From Bacteroidales bacterium (GTDB lineage Bacteria; Bacteroidota; Bacteroidia; Bacteroidales; F082), in assembly GCA_023229245.1 (NCBI GenBank), contig JALNZU010000019.1, positions 3,620 through 67,619 on the forward strand: a stretch of 64,000 bases of DNA, given 5' to 3'. This document shows positions 55,077-63,873 of the stretch, piece by piece; positions within the stretch are counted from its first letter, which is position 1, and every line of letters begins with the position of its first letter. The notes beneath the pieces are model-generated. The model was not told the origin of the DNA. It saw nothing but the letters and a program-made list of their open reading frames with translations, and did no database searches. The translations under genes and the position numbers were made by a program.

Positions 55077-55367
55077 ATGATTTCTAAAAAAATAACACCT
55101 ATGAAATTTCAAACCCATGATTCCGTACCTAAAAAAAGGATTATCCAAGAAAGTGGAGAAGGACTTGGTCTAAAAGGTGGGCATGGTAGAAACAAAGGAG
55201 GTGTCTATGGTCCGGGTGGTTTTTGTATATGTGCAAAATGTAACACAAAAGTACCGCATAAAACAGGGATGAAATGCACGGATTCAAAATGCCCTGAATG
55301 CGGACATACTATGATACGAGAAGAATTATTAGTTGAAAAAAGAAATAAAATCCGGGAAAAACTGTAA
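55077..55367 (+). CDS. Six-cysteine zinc-ribbon protein
   Basis: This 96-aa protein has a glycine-rich middle (GEGLGLKGGHGRNKGGVYGPGGF) and a metal-binding C-terminal half with C50, C52, C55, C67, C72 and C75 (CICAKCNTK; KCTDSKCPECGH). This could bind one zinc ion or a small Fe-S centre. The Gly-rich/CxCxxC pattern is shared with small proteins found beside radical SAM and NifX/NifB-like genes in anaerobes; that link is from memory, not a search. A second ATG (residue 9) is also possible. Confidence 0.8.
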   Translation: MISKKITPMKFQTHDSVPKKRIIQESGEGLGLKGGHGRNKGGVYGPGGFCICAKCNTKVPHKTGMKCTDSKCPECGHTMIREELLVEKRNKIREKL

Positions 55368-55408
55368 ACATCACGAATTATCCGAAATGAATCCTCAAAT
55401 AAAGAAAA

Positions 55409-56347
55409 ATGTATAAATATCTCTTCGGACCGGTACCTTCACGCAGGCTAGGAATGTCGTTAGGTATAGATTTAGTTCCCAAAAAGGTTTGCTCATTGGA
55501 TTGCGTGTATTGTGAGGTAGGGAAAACCACAAAATTAACCACCGACAGGATGGAATATGTAATATATGAGAAAGTGATAAATGAGCTAAAGCATTTTATG
55601 AACAGCTCTCCAAAATTGGATTTTATCACTTTTTCAGGTTCTGGCGAGCCTACGCTCAATAGCCGGATAGGTGATGTGTTGAAATTCATTAAATTCAATT
55701 ACCCGAATATAAAGACGGCCCTTTTAACAAATGGCACACTTTTATTCAATAAAAAGTTGCGAGAAGAAATATCGGATACCGACATCATTATGCCTTCGTT
55801 AGATGCGGTGAGCCAGAAAGCGTTTCAAAAAATAAATCGACCTCATCATCAGCTTTCAATAGATCAATATATCCAGGGTCTTGTTGATCTACGAAAAGAA
55901 TATAAGGGCAAGATCTGGCTGGAGATATTATTTTTAAAGGGATATAACGATTCAGTGGAAGAGGTAACCAACCTAAAGGAAGCTATCTTGCAAATCAAGC
56001 CTGACAGTATTCAGTTGAATACACTAGACAGGCCCGGGACTGTAGAAGGATTGATTCCTCTTTCATTACAAGAGCTACAAAATATTATCCACTTTTGGGA
56101 TTTGCCTAATGCCGAAATCATTATCAGTCAGCCAGATCGAACAACCATAGAATCATACCGTAAGGATATTGAATCAGCTATTTTGGAAACGATCTCACGA
56201 AGGCCCTGTACCCTGGAGGATTTACAACAAATTCTGGGTATTCATATCAATGAAATCAATAAGTACCTTGGGACTTTGGAAGCGGAACAAAAAATTACAA
56301 CAAGAACACTGCAAAGAGGTGTATTTTACGAACTCAAACATAAATAA
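55409..56347 (+). CDS. Radical SAM protein (COG0731-like)
   Basis: This 312-aa protein has the cluster-binding CxxxCxxC at C28/C32/C35 (KVCSLDCVYC), preceded by YLFGPVPSRRLGMSLGIDL, a hallmark of the COG0731-type subfamily. ITFSGSGEPTLNS is the SAM-binding GE-type motif. LLTNGTLLFN and LDAVSQKAFQKINRPH follow as expected. The C-terminal 70 residues look like a winged helix (RRPCTLEDLQQILGIHINEINKYL). The substrate is unknown. It belongs to the cassette starting at 53893. Confidence 0.92.
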   Translation: MYKYLFGPVPSRRLGMSLGIDLVPKKVCSLDCVYCEVGKTTKLTTDRMEYVIYEKVINELKHFMNSSPKLDFITFSGSGEPTLNSRIGDVLKFIKFNYPNIKTALLTNGTLLFNKKLREEISDTDIIMPSLDAVSQKAFQKINRPHHQLSIDQYIQGLVDLRKEYKGKIWLEILFLKGYNDSVEEVTNLKEAILQIKPDSIQLNTLDRPGTVEGLIPLSLQELQNIIHFWDLPNAEIIISQPDRTTIESYRKDIESAILETISRRPCTLEDLQQILGIHINEINKYLGTLEAEQKITTRTLQRGVFYELKHK

Positions 56348-56393
56348 CCATGTATTCTCCGTTAAGCATCATTTCACATAATCTGATAGAACA

Positions 56394-57041
56394 ATGAGTC
56401 CGAAAATAGAAGCTTTTCAAAAATATGCAGTCGAGTATGATCAATGGTTCGAAGTAAATCCTTATGCTTTTCAGTCGGAATTACTGGCCATTAAAAACCT
56501 CCTGCCGCATACAAAAAATGTAGTCGAGATTGGCATTGGTAGTGGAATGTTTGCCGTTCCTCTTGGTATCAGGGAAGGTATAGATCCCTCGGATGTCATG
56601 TTGAAAAAAGCCAAGGATAGAGGCCTTAAAGTTCAAAAAGGCATAGCCGAAAAACTTCCCTACCCCAATTCATCCCTTAGCGGGATAATAATGATTACTA
56701 CGATTTGTTTTGTAGATGACATCTATCTGACTTTTGAAGAAGCCTTTAGAGTCTTAAAACCAAATGGCTTTATCCTACTCGGTTTTGTGGATAAAAACAG
56801 TCCGATAGGTCAAGAATATCTTCAGTTTAAAGAAGAAAACGTATTTTATAAAGATGCATGTTTTTATAGTACGGAGGAAGTCTATGAAATCGTTCATCAG
56901 AGCGGCTTTATGGTAACAGAAACCAACCAGACTGTTTTTGGTAAAATCCATGGAATAAAGGAGATTCAACCGGCTATCAAAGGATTTGGTAAGGGAAGCT
57001 TTGTTGTCATAAAGGCAAAAAAAATAAATAAAAAAGACTAA
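56394..57041 (+). CDS. Class I SAM-dependent methyltransferase
   Basis: This 215-aa protein has a Rossmann methyltransferase fold. Motif I is VVEIGIGSGMFAVPLG (about 44-59), the motif II region GIDPSDVMLKKAKDRG, and the post-motif GIAEKLPYPNSSLSGIIMITT. ALRVLKPNGF-like (AFRVLKPNGFILLGF) follows. It resembles UbiE/COG2226-type enzymes; the substrate cannot be inferred. It is the last gene of the cassette and lies about 46 bp after the radical SAM gene. A lysine-rich tail ends the protein. Confidence 0.9.
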   Translation: MSPKIEAFQKYAVEYDQWFEVNPYAFQSELLAIKNLLPHTKNVVEIGIGSGMFAVPLGIREGIDPSDVMLKKAKDRGLKVQKGIAEKLPYPNSSLSGIIMITTICFVDDIYLTFEEAFRVLKPNGFILLGFVDKNSPIGQEYLQFKEENVFYKDACFYSTEEVYEIVHQSGFMVTETNQTVFGKIHGIKEIQPAIKGFGKGSFVVIKAKKINKKD

Positions 57042-57320
57042 AGTATTGTTTTAAAACATATTAACTTGCTGTATGGATTAAATCTTTCACCGCATAAAAT
57101 GCATACACAAGGATTTTTTCTACGAATAAAAGGTCAAATGAGTATTTTAAGCTGATATCTAAATAGGTAACAATACGATCTTTAAGCAATCTTGAATTTC
57201 TAAAAAAAACAACTTCAGCGCTTCATGCTACACGTTACTTAGTAATATTAACAGAACATTAAGAGGAATTACCGTAGACGATGAATCCTATCATCATATC
57301 ATATATAGCAATGTTTAATC

Positions 57321-57351
57321 TTTGCAAAGCCAACATTAAAGATTAGCTTTG
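57321..57351 (+). promoter_or_regulatory. Predicted promoter of the two-component pair
   Basis: TTTG (57321-57324) is 19 bp from TAGCTTTG (57344-57351). A further TAATTTTG box is at 57361-57368. The ATG is at 57376. The remainder of the gap 57042-57375 is AT-rich; I see no gene or clear terminator in it. Confidence 0.6.
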
Positions 57352-57375
57352 CAATAATGATAATTTTGCTTTCGG

Positions 57376-58737
57376 ATGAAAAACAGCAACATATTGATCA
57401 TTGACGATAACAAAAGCATACTCAGTGCGTTAGAGCTTCTGTTACACCCATTGTGCAATGAAGTGCTCACCTCTTCCAATCCTAACCAGATCCCTTTTTT
57501 ATTGGAGACCAAGCGGTTTGATGCCATCTTATTAGATATGAATTATTCGGCAGGCATCACCACCGGTAACGAGGGGCTGTACTGGCTGAAGCGTATCCTG
57601 GAATATGATACTAGCAGCTCGGTTATCATGATCACAGCTTATGGTGATGTGGAATTAGCTGTACGTGCGATCAGGGAAGGTGCGGTAGATTTTGTGCTGA
57701 AGCCCTGGGATAACAGCAAACTCTTAGCTACCATCAATGCAGCCGTACAACTACGAAACTCGAGACGTGAAGTGAAAACCCTCAAAGAAAGGGAGCAAAA
57801 CCTGAAAGCTGCTGTAAAAAAAGAGCGTCCTATAATTATTGGGCAGTCGCAGCGATTCAGAGAGGTGCTCGATTTGGTGGACAAGGTAGCTAAAACCGAT
57901 GCCAATGTGTTATTGACAGGCGAGAACGGTACAGGAAAAGAGGTTATTGCACGGGAAATACACCTGCAATCGTTGCGAAGCAATGAGGTGATGGTGAACG
58001 TGGATATAGGCTCATTATCGGAGACTCTTTTTGAGAGTGAGCTGTTTGGACATGTGAAGGGTGCTTTTACCGATGCCCGTGAAGACCGCGCAGGTAAGTT
58101 TGAGCTTGCAAAAGGAAGTACCTTGTTTTTGGATGAGATCGCAAATATCTCTCTGCCACTTCAGGCTAAACTACTGGTAGTCTTGCAAAACCGTGAGGTG
58201 GTTAGGGTGGGTTCCAATAAAAAAACACCGGTAGATATCCGCCTCATATGCGCTACCAACAGTAATATACAAGCAATGGTCAACGAAGGAAAATTCAGAG
58301 AAGACCTGCTTTACAGGATCAATACCATTCAGATTGAAATTCCGCCGCTACGCGAACGAATAGAAGATATCCCACTGTTAGCTGCTTTCTTCTTGGAAAT
58401 CTATACCGCAAAATACAAAAAACAAGGCCTGAGATTTAGTCATGCATTGTTGGATAAGATGACCCGATACGACTGGCCGGGGAACGTGCGTGAATTACAA
58501 CATTCGATTGAGAAAGCGGTCATACTGAGCGAGGGAAACACTCTTGCTCCCGATCACTTTCTGTTTTCAGGAACACGACAGAAAACAACAAGCCGGATAC
58601 AAACACTTGAAGAAATGGAACAGCAAATGATAGAAGCCAGCATACGACAAAACAGTGGAAATATGAGTGCAGTAGCTTCGCAATTAGGTATCACACGGCA
58701 AACCCTCTATAATAAAATTAAGAAATACGGGCTTTAA
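57376..58737 (+). CDS. Sigma-54-dependent response regulator (NtrC family)
   Basis: This 453-aa protein has three domains. The receiver (1-125) has the phosphoacceptor D54 (ILLDMNYSAG) and the DD pair at 10-11. The AAA+ central domain (about 150-380) has Walker A GENGTGKE, the sigma-54 contact loop as GAFTDA (GAFTGA is usual) and Walker B LFLDEIAN. The Fis-type HTH (SAVASQLGITRQTLYNKIKKYGL in part) ends the protein. It activates sigma-54 promoters when phosphorylated. The kinase gene follows 46 bp downstream. Confidence 0.95.
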   Translation: MKNSNILIIDDNKSILSALELLLHPLCNEVLTSSNPNQIPFLLETKRFDAILLDMNYSAGITTGNEGLYWLKRILEYDTSSSVIMITAYGDVELAVRAIREGAVDFVLKPWDNSKLLATINAAVQLRNSRREVKTLKEREQNLKAAVKKERPIIIGQSQRFREVLDLVDKVAKTDANVLLTGENGTGKEVIAREIHLQSLRSNEVMVNVDIGSLSETLFESELFGHVKGAFTDAREDRAGKFELAKGSTLFLDEIANISLPLQAKLLVVLQNREVVRVGSNKKTPVDIRLICATNSNIQAMVNEGKFREDLLYRINTIQIEIPPLRERIEDIPLLAAFFLEIYTAKYKKQGLRFSHALLDKMTRYDWPGNVRELQHSIEKAVILSEGNTLAPDHFLFSGTRQKTTSRIQTLEEMEQQMIEASIRQNSGNMSAVASQLGITRQTLYNKIKKYGL

Positions 58738-58783
58738 GATAATAAGCTCATACCTACCTCATTGACATCTCAGAACAAAGAAT

Positions 58784-60130
58784 ATGGCTTCCCGAAATCC
58801 AACCCTCCGTTTGACATTTAATATACTGCTGTTGGCTGCCTTCACAGCATGGATGGCGTATCATCTGATTTCGCTTTCATGGTATGCCATTATCCCGGCC
58901 TTAGGAATAGTCTGGATTTCATACAGGATTTTTAAACTGTTCAGACAATTGCACGAGAAAGTAACTTATTTTTTTAATGCGGTTGAAAATGAAGACTCTA
59001 CCCTCTATTTTCCCGAAAATATCAGGCATAAGCCCACCAAAGAACTCAATCAGGGACTAAACCGCATGAATCAACTGATACAGGATGTGAAGCTTAGAAA
59101 CCATGAACAGGAACAGTTTTATGGCCTTCTATTAGAGCAGGTTGCAACAGGGATCATAGTGCTTGCGGAGAACGGCAGAATACTTCAAGCCAACTCACCG
59201 GCCAAAATATTGCTCAACTATCAGTCGCTGACACATATCGAACAACTTAAACGTGTGGACCCAACCCTGTATCAAGCTGTCTACCTGCTAAAAGAGCAAA
59301 GCCCACAACAGTTCGTGAAACTGCATACCGGCCCGATCACACGTAACCTATCGCTGCATGCCACTAGCTTCCAAAGACATGGAGAAAGGCTTCGCATCAT
59401 ATCCATACATGATATCAGCAACGAAATGGATGCGATCGAGATAGAGTCATGGCAAAAAATCATCCGGGTGCTGACACATGAAATAATGAACTCCATTGCA
59501 CCCATCACTTCGTTGAGCGAAACCCTGTTGAGCTATTATACTGACGAACAAAACAAAGCTGACGTAAACAGAACAAAAAATACCATAAAAGGACTTGATG
59601 TCATTCGGGAAAGAGGAACAGGACTAATCCGTTTTGTGGAGTCCTACCGCACACTTACTAAGCTATCAAAACCTGTCATCAAACCTATTATGCTTCACAC
59701 TTTTATAGAGAAGCTGATATCGTTACTAAAGGCTGAAGCTCAGACGAATCCCATCGATTTCATTTTGCAGATAGAGCCTGAGCTTTGCATTGAAGGCGAT
59801 GAGGTGCAGTTGTCGCAGGCACTTATCAACCTGATCAAAAATGCCATGCAAGCCGTTGAATCAGTATCGGATGCCTGTATCTCAGTACAAGCAGTTTCGG
59901 GAGTAGATGGGTATTGCCGTGTGTTGATCACCGACAACGGACACGGTATTCCTGCCGAAATTATAGACCAAATCTTTGTGCCATTCTTCTCAACCCGTAA
60001 GAACGGATCCGGTATAGGCCTAAGCCTTACACGACAGATCATCCGAAACCACGGCGGAAAAATCGAAGTTAACTCCAGACAGGGGAGTACGACCTTTGTT
60101 GTGTATCTTCAAGCATCTTTCACTAACTAA
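58784..60130 (+). CDS. PAS-containing sensor histidine kinase (NtrY-like)
   Basis: This 448-aa membrane protein has two N-terminal helices (residues about 10-30 and 33-50), a linker, and a PAS domain (about 105-215, with GIIVLAENGRILQANSPAKIL). Next comes the dimerisation region with phosphorylated H232 (VLTHEIMNSIAPI). The ATPase domain has the N-box LINLIKNAMQAV, G1 ITDNGHGIP and G2 GSGIGLSLTRQI. It is the probable partner of the NtrC-type regulator just upstream. Its stimulus is unknown; there is no periplasmic domain of any size. Confidence 0.93.
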   Translation: MASRNPTLRLTFNILLLAAFTAWMAYHLISLSWYAIIPALGIVWISYRIFKLFRQLHEKVTYFFNAVENEDSTLYFPENIRHKPTKELNQGLNRMNQLIQDVKLRNHEQEQFYGLLLEQVATGIIVLAENGRILQANSPAKILLNYQSLTHIEQLKRVDPTLYQAVYLLKEQSPQQFVKLHTGPITRNLSLHATSFQRHGERLRIISIHDISNEMDAIEIESWQKIIRVLTHEIMNSIAPITSLSETLLSYYTDEQNKADVNRTKNTIKGLDVIRERGTGLIRFVESYRTLTKLSKPVIKPIMLHTFIEKLISLLKAEAQTNPIDFILQIEPELCIEGDEVQLSQALINLIKNAMQAVESVSDACISVQAVSGVDGYCRVLITDNGHGIPAEIIDQIFVPFFSTRKNGSGIGLSLTRQIIRNHGGKIEVNSRQGSTTFVVYLQASFTN

Positions 60131-60175
60131 AGCAAAGCGCAGAAGACCGTATGCCAGCAAATTGTACCTTTCGGC

Positions 60176-60212
60176 CCTTCGACAGGCTCAGGGACCTCAA
60201 GCTCAGGGCATC
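60176..60212. repeat. Dispersed palindromic element
   Basis: CCTTCGACAGGCTCAGGGAC with a second partial copy (AAGCTCAGGGC) belongs to the CTTCGACNNGCTCAGG family that is also present in the two long CRISPR intervals at 1591-1658 and 2856-2923. A short related piece (AGCTTCGACTGAGCT) lies at 38643-38657. It opens a 580-bp stretch of decayed DNA after the kinase gene. Confidence 0.7.
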
Positions 60213-60267
60213 GCATTACTAATAAATCTTGTCCATTATCAACTGTCCATTATCAACTGTCAATTGC

Positions 60268-60333
60268 TCATTCATACCTCAACGCTTCCACCGGATTTTT
60301 CAGCGTAGCTCCAAGAGACTTAATCACAAACCT
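60268..60333 (-). pseudogene. Remnant: C-terminus of an ABC transporter permease (MacB/FtsX-like)
   Basis: On the minus strand the sequence reads SLGATLKNPVEALRYE followed by a stop, which is the standard C-terminal end of Bacteroidota MacB/FtsX-like permeases. Only about 21 codons are left; upstream the frame meets the transposase relic. The rest of the gene is missing, so this marks a deletion or insertion breakpoint. Confidence 0.65.
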
Positions 60334-60698
60334 CCCTTGTTCACTTTAGCAAACAAAGCAGATTGGAATATCTTTGAACAAGCATTCTTGCCTTTGTATT
60401 ATCAGGATAAAAGTCGTCCTGCCAAACCCATCCGGTTGATGGTTGGTCTATTGCTGCTTAAACCTATCCGTAATATATCGGATGAGAGTGCATTGGAACA
60501 GAGGAGTGAAAACAATTACTCCCAATACTTTTGTGCCGAGAGAGCTTTTATACCCTGTGTTCCTTGGGAAGCATCAGAACTGGTTCATTTCAGGTAACGA
60601 ATAAGAGAATCCGGCCTTGAATTAATTTAAAAGAAAGTATTTACATCAATGGTTCTGATACAGACTATGCTAAGGTAGGCAATGACCTATATTTTTGA
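60334..60698 (+). pseudogene. Frameshifted fragment of an IS5/IS1182-type transposase
   Basis: The frame ADWNIFEQAFLPLYYQDKSR...RLMVGLLLLKPIRNISDESALEQ...PCVPWEASELVHFR matches the N-terminal part of IS5/IS1182-group transposases. A stop follows at about 60595. The sequence then continues in another frame as RIRESGLELI and KESIYINGSDTDYAKVG, as expected for the next family segment. The catalytic domain is missing. It is an inactive fragment that probably arrived at the permease breakpoint. Confidence 0.8.
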
Positions 60699-60714
60699 TG
60701 TATATTATAGTTCA

Positions 60715-61818
60715 TTAGTGGTAGTATCCTTTTGTTATGCTCCTTAGATAATCCATAAATTCATCACTCAACTGAAAAAGATTCAACAGTTTAGCAGACT
60801 TATTGTAAAGAACATAAAACCAATATGGGTTATAGAAAGTATCCAGCATTTCACTTTCGTATCCGGCATCCAAAATTTGGTTTGCCATATAAAATCCTAT
60901 ATGATGACCGTTAAACTTAACAATTTCTATAAGTTCATCAATCATTTCAGTTTCAGATATTTCCTTTCTGGCATATTTTACAATTTCATTTTGTAGTTTT
61001 TCTAAATCTGATGGAGCCTGATTATATAAATTCACCCATATTTCCACCATTTCATCGGATTCACCTACATCAGAAAAATACTTTTTATATCCTTCCGATT
61101 TATCTATCATGTCTGCAATACCTTCATTTTGGATCATATCAAGTATATAATATAAATCACATTTGTAGTTAAAGTCATGATTTTCAAATTTTTCCCTGAA
61201 ATCATGAAAAAATTCATGAGCCAGAAAATTAATCCGTTGTTTATCAGTTTGTTTAAAAAATAAATTAAAGTCAATATATAATCCATCATCTTTAGCTCCG
61301 CCATCTGCATCAACAAAAAAGAAATATATAGGCTTAAGTTTAGTTGTTGAATCTATTTGCATCCCGATAAAAGAACTTAATCTTTGTTTTGCGTTTTCAA
61401 TCAGAGCATTAAAATCAAATGTTTGTCTGAATATCAGAATTGAGTCATAATGATTATCTACTTCTATATAATTGATTAAAATGCGTTTTTTCAACAACAT
61501 AGTGGTGTTTTTAATCATTTCTTCTTTTGTAATATTCAAAATATTATTCCTTTCATTTATTGAATCTTTTCCATAAGCAATATTTAATGAGGATTTAATA
61601 ATTTCAATGAAAGTCTGGTTTTCTCTTAAAGCATATTTCCTGTATGCGGCTGAATTGTCAAAACTATCCCATTGCTCATTTGTAACTGATTTTCCAGCTT
61701 TTAATATGGATGTTACTTTAAAAAATTCATCAACAGAAGATAAATCAACTGTTTGCGCAATTAATATCTTACAATTTGTAAAAATTATTAATAGTCCAAA
61801 TAATAATGTTTTGTTCAT
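60715..61818 (-). CDS. Secreted HExxH metalloprotease-like protein (DUF5700-like)
   Basis: This is a 367-aa protein from the ATG at 61818; two more codons would need a TTG start. A signal peptide (LLFGLLIIFTNCKILIAQ) leads. The zinc motif HEFFH is at 201-205 and a second-ligand-type glutamate is at E232 (QNEGIADMID), a gluzincin arrangement. The C-terminal half is helical. It resembles the DUF5700 putative Zn-protease family. It is AT-rich compared with the core genes, and lies between mobile-element relics, so it may be a recent arrival. Confidence 0.75.
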   Translation of the reverse strand: MNKTLLFGLLIIFTNCKILIAQTVDLSSVDEFFKVTSILKAGKSVTNEQWDSFDNSAAYRKYALRENQTFIEIIKSSLNIAYGKDSINERNNILNITKEEMIKNTTMLLKKRILINYIEVDNHYDSILIFRQTFDFNALIENAKQRLSSFIGMQIDSTTKLKPIYFFFVDADGGAKDDGLYIDFNLFFKQTDKQRINFLAHEFFHDFREKFENHDFNYKCDLYYILDMIQNEGIADMIDKSEGYKKYFSDVGESDEMVEIWVNLYNQAPSDLEKLQNEIVKYARKEISETEMIDELIEIVKFNGHHIGFYMANQILDAGYESEMLDTFYNPYWFYVLYNKSAKLLNLFQLSDEFMDYLRSITKGYYH

Positions 61819-61839
61819 AATCAATAAATCACTTTATTT

Positions 61840-62019
61840 CTACTTTAGGTTATCGCAAGGTATGACACCAAATCTTTGGTAAGTGTTCACACATAATACT
61901 ACTATAATGATCTCAAATAAACCAAAATATCTAGTCTTATGATTGCTTTCGATATTGGATACAACCCATTGATCACCAGAACCGAATAGCAATTTGAAGA
62001 AATCTTTCATAAAATCCAT
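61840..62019 (-). CDS. Possible small protein (59 aa)
   Basis: This short frame, MDFMKDFFKLLFGSGDQW..., has a hydrophobic stretch (GLFEIIIVVLCVN) and fills most of the gap between the truncated receptor gene and the metalloprotease gene. TAATTTTG followed by GGAG lies just before the ATG. I recognise no family. It may be a genuine small membrane protein, a gene remnant or chance. Confidence 0.3.
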   Translation of the reverse strand: MDFMKDFFKLLFGSGDQWVVSNIESNHKTRYFGLFEIIIVVLCVNTYQRFGVIPCDNLK

Positions 62020-62097
62020 CTCCCAAAATTAAACCTTTTCACGACATTTGGAGTAGAACCAAAGTTTTTGTATGACGGTTTTGTTTTTGTTCAGTCC

Positions 62098-63873
62098 TTA
62101 GAAAAATATTTTGTAGCTAATATACGGAAACATAATTGTTAGTTCATAGGGTTCAATAGAATTGGATCTGAAATTATATGCGTGACCTAAAAGCTCTTTT
62201 TGCAAAAGCAGGTTTTTGATTTGAAGAATAATGGAATGAGACCATTTTGATTTATTAATAGTATAGTTCATTGAAATATCAACATAATAGTTTGTAGGTG
62301 CTTGTACTTCAAAAACCCTTGAATTATCATAAACAACAAATTGGCTGCTAATTGATTTTTCAACATCAATAGGTGCATATCTTCTACCCCCCAATATAGT
62401 AAATTTCCCATTTAAACTAAACGTATTATTTTTTTTAGTTTGCCATTCTTTACCTCCCAGTATATTGAGTACAAGATTTTGATTGTATCTTGTGTTTCTT
62501 TCAACTCCATCACCACCTATATATTTTGAATCAAACAACGAAGTTGTCAACAGATAATAATAGCCATTTTTCATAAAACGTTCCAAAGTAATATCAATAC
62601 CAATATTTGTACCTTTTCCCTTACTGAATAGTTGAGATGAAAAATACATTTCGTTATCATAATTTATCATTGAGAAAGAACTATCCTGGATTACAGGAAC
62701 ATCAAATAATTTCTGATAGTATGGTTCGAATCTCAAATGTAAATCCTGCGTTATTTTCCAATCATATCCAAGGATAAAATGATGTGCTTTGGTAAGATTC
62801 AGATTCTTATTTAATATTTCAAAACCGGAGTCAGTCTTTATTTCCATTAGATAAATTCTCAAAGGCTCTATCTTACTGTGTTTGCCATAAGCAAAACTGA
62901 ACCTGTTTTTTTCTGTAAGTTGCAAATTAATGCCAATTCTGGGTTCTATATTAACTTCGTTATTTGTAGTTAACAACAAGAAATGCAATCCGGAATTTAT
63001 GTCAATATTCTTGGTCAGTTTAATTTTTGATTGGGAATAAAACTGATAATGATAAGCGAAATCACTGCTTTTGACAAAAAAATCTAACCTATCATTATCA
63101 GCAACATCCGTATTCGCTGCAACATCGTATTTATACTGTATTCTATTGACTATTAATCCCGTTTTGTTTGTATGTCTGTTATTGAATTTATGGTTCAAAA
63201 AGCTTGAAAAACTGTATTTGTAATCAACCTCATTTTGGTCAGAAACAGGTATTTCTTTTAGATCAGGTTTAAAATAGGTGTTTCTATTTATATACTCTGT
63301 AGCAGAAAATGAAACAGATGAGAAAAGATATGAGCTGTTTCCAATTGTCGTTCTGTGATTAAGTCCTGAGGCGGTTAAATTGTAGTGAATATCATAATCG
63401 TAGCTATCATAGTTTGTCTCCCATTTTGAAGTATCTTTTTCATTTACATAGTGTATGCTGCCCATCCCATTAATACTCCAGAAAGAAAACACTCCTGCAT
63501 TTTTCGTAGGAAAGTTTAATTTTAAAGACAAATCTGAGTATGAGGGTAATCCTGTAACCTGAGGAAGCAGGTCTTGTAATAAACCATACGTTGAATACCG
63601 GTAATTAAATAAATAGGAAGCCTTCTTTCCCTTGGTAAACGGACCTTCTGCTCCAAAATCAACTCCATACGAACCTAGTTGAATTACATACTCTCTCTTT
63701 GTATTGTTTCCCGTTCTTAAGTTGATATCAAAAACTCCAGAAAGGGCGTTCCCATATTCAGAAGGAAATGCTCCAGTAAAAAAATCTGAATTTGATAGCA
63801 TATTACTATTGAACATTGTATTAACTCCTCCTCCTGAGAATAAACCTGCCAAATGATTTGGAGCGGGGATTTC
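62098..63873 (-). pseudogene. TonB-dependent receptor, 5' end removed by an insertion element
   Basis: This is 591 codons of a Bacteroidota TonB-dependent receptor. It starts in the plug domain (EIPAPNHLAGLFSGGGVNTMF in part; SNSDFFTGAFPSEYGNALSGVFDI) and continues through a full barrel to the C-terminal PYISYKIFF. The reading frame is open right up to the end of the IS3-like element at 63874, so signal peptide, carboxypeptidase-like domain and half the plug are lost or lie beyond the element. An ATG at 63852 exists, but the product could not be exported. The substrate is unknown. Confidence 0.88.
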
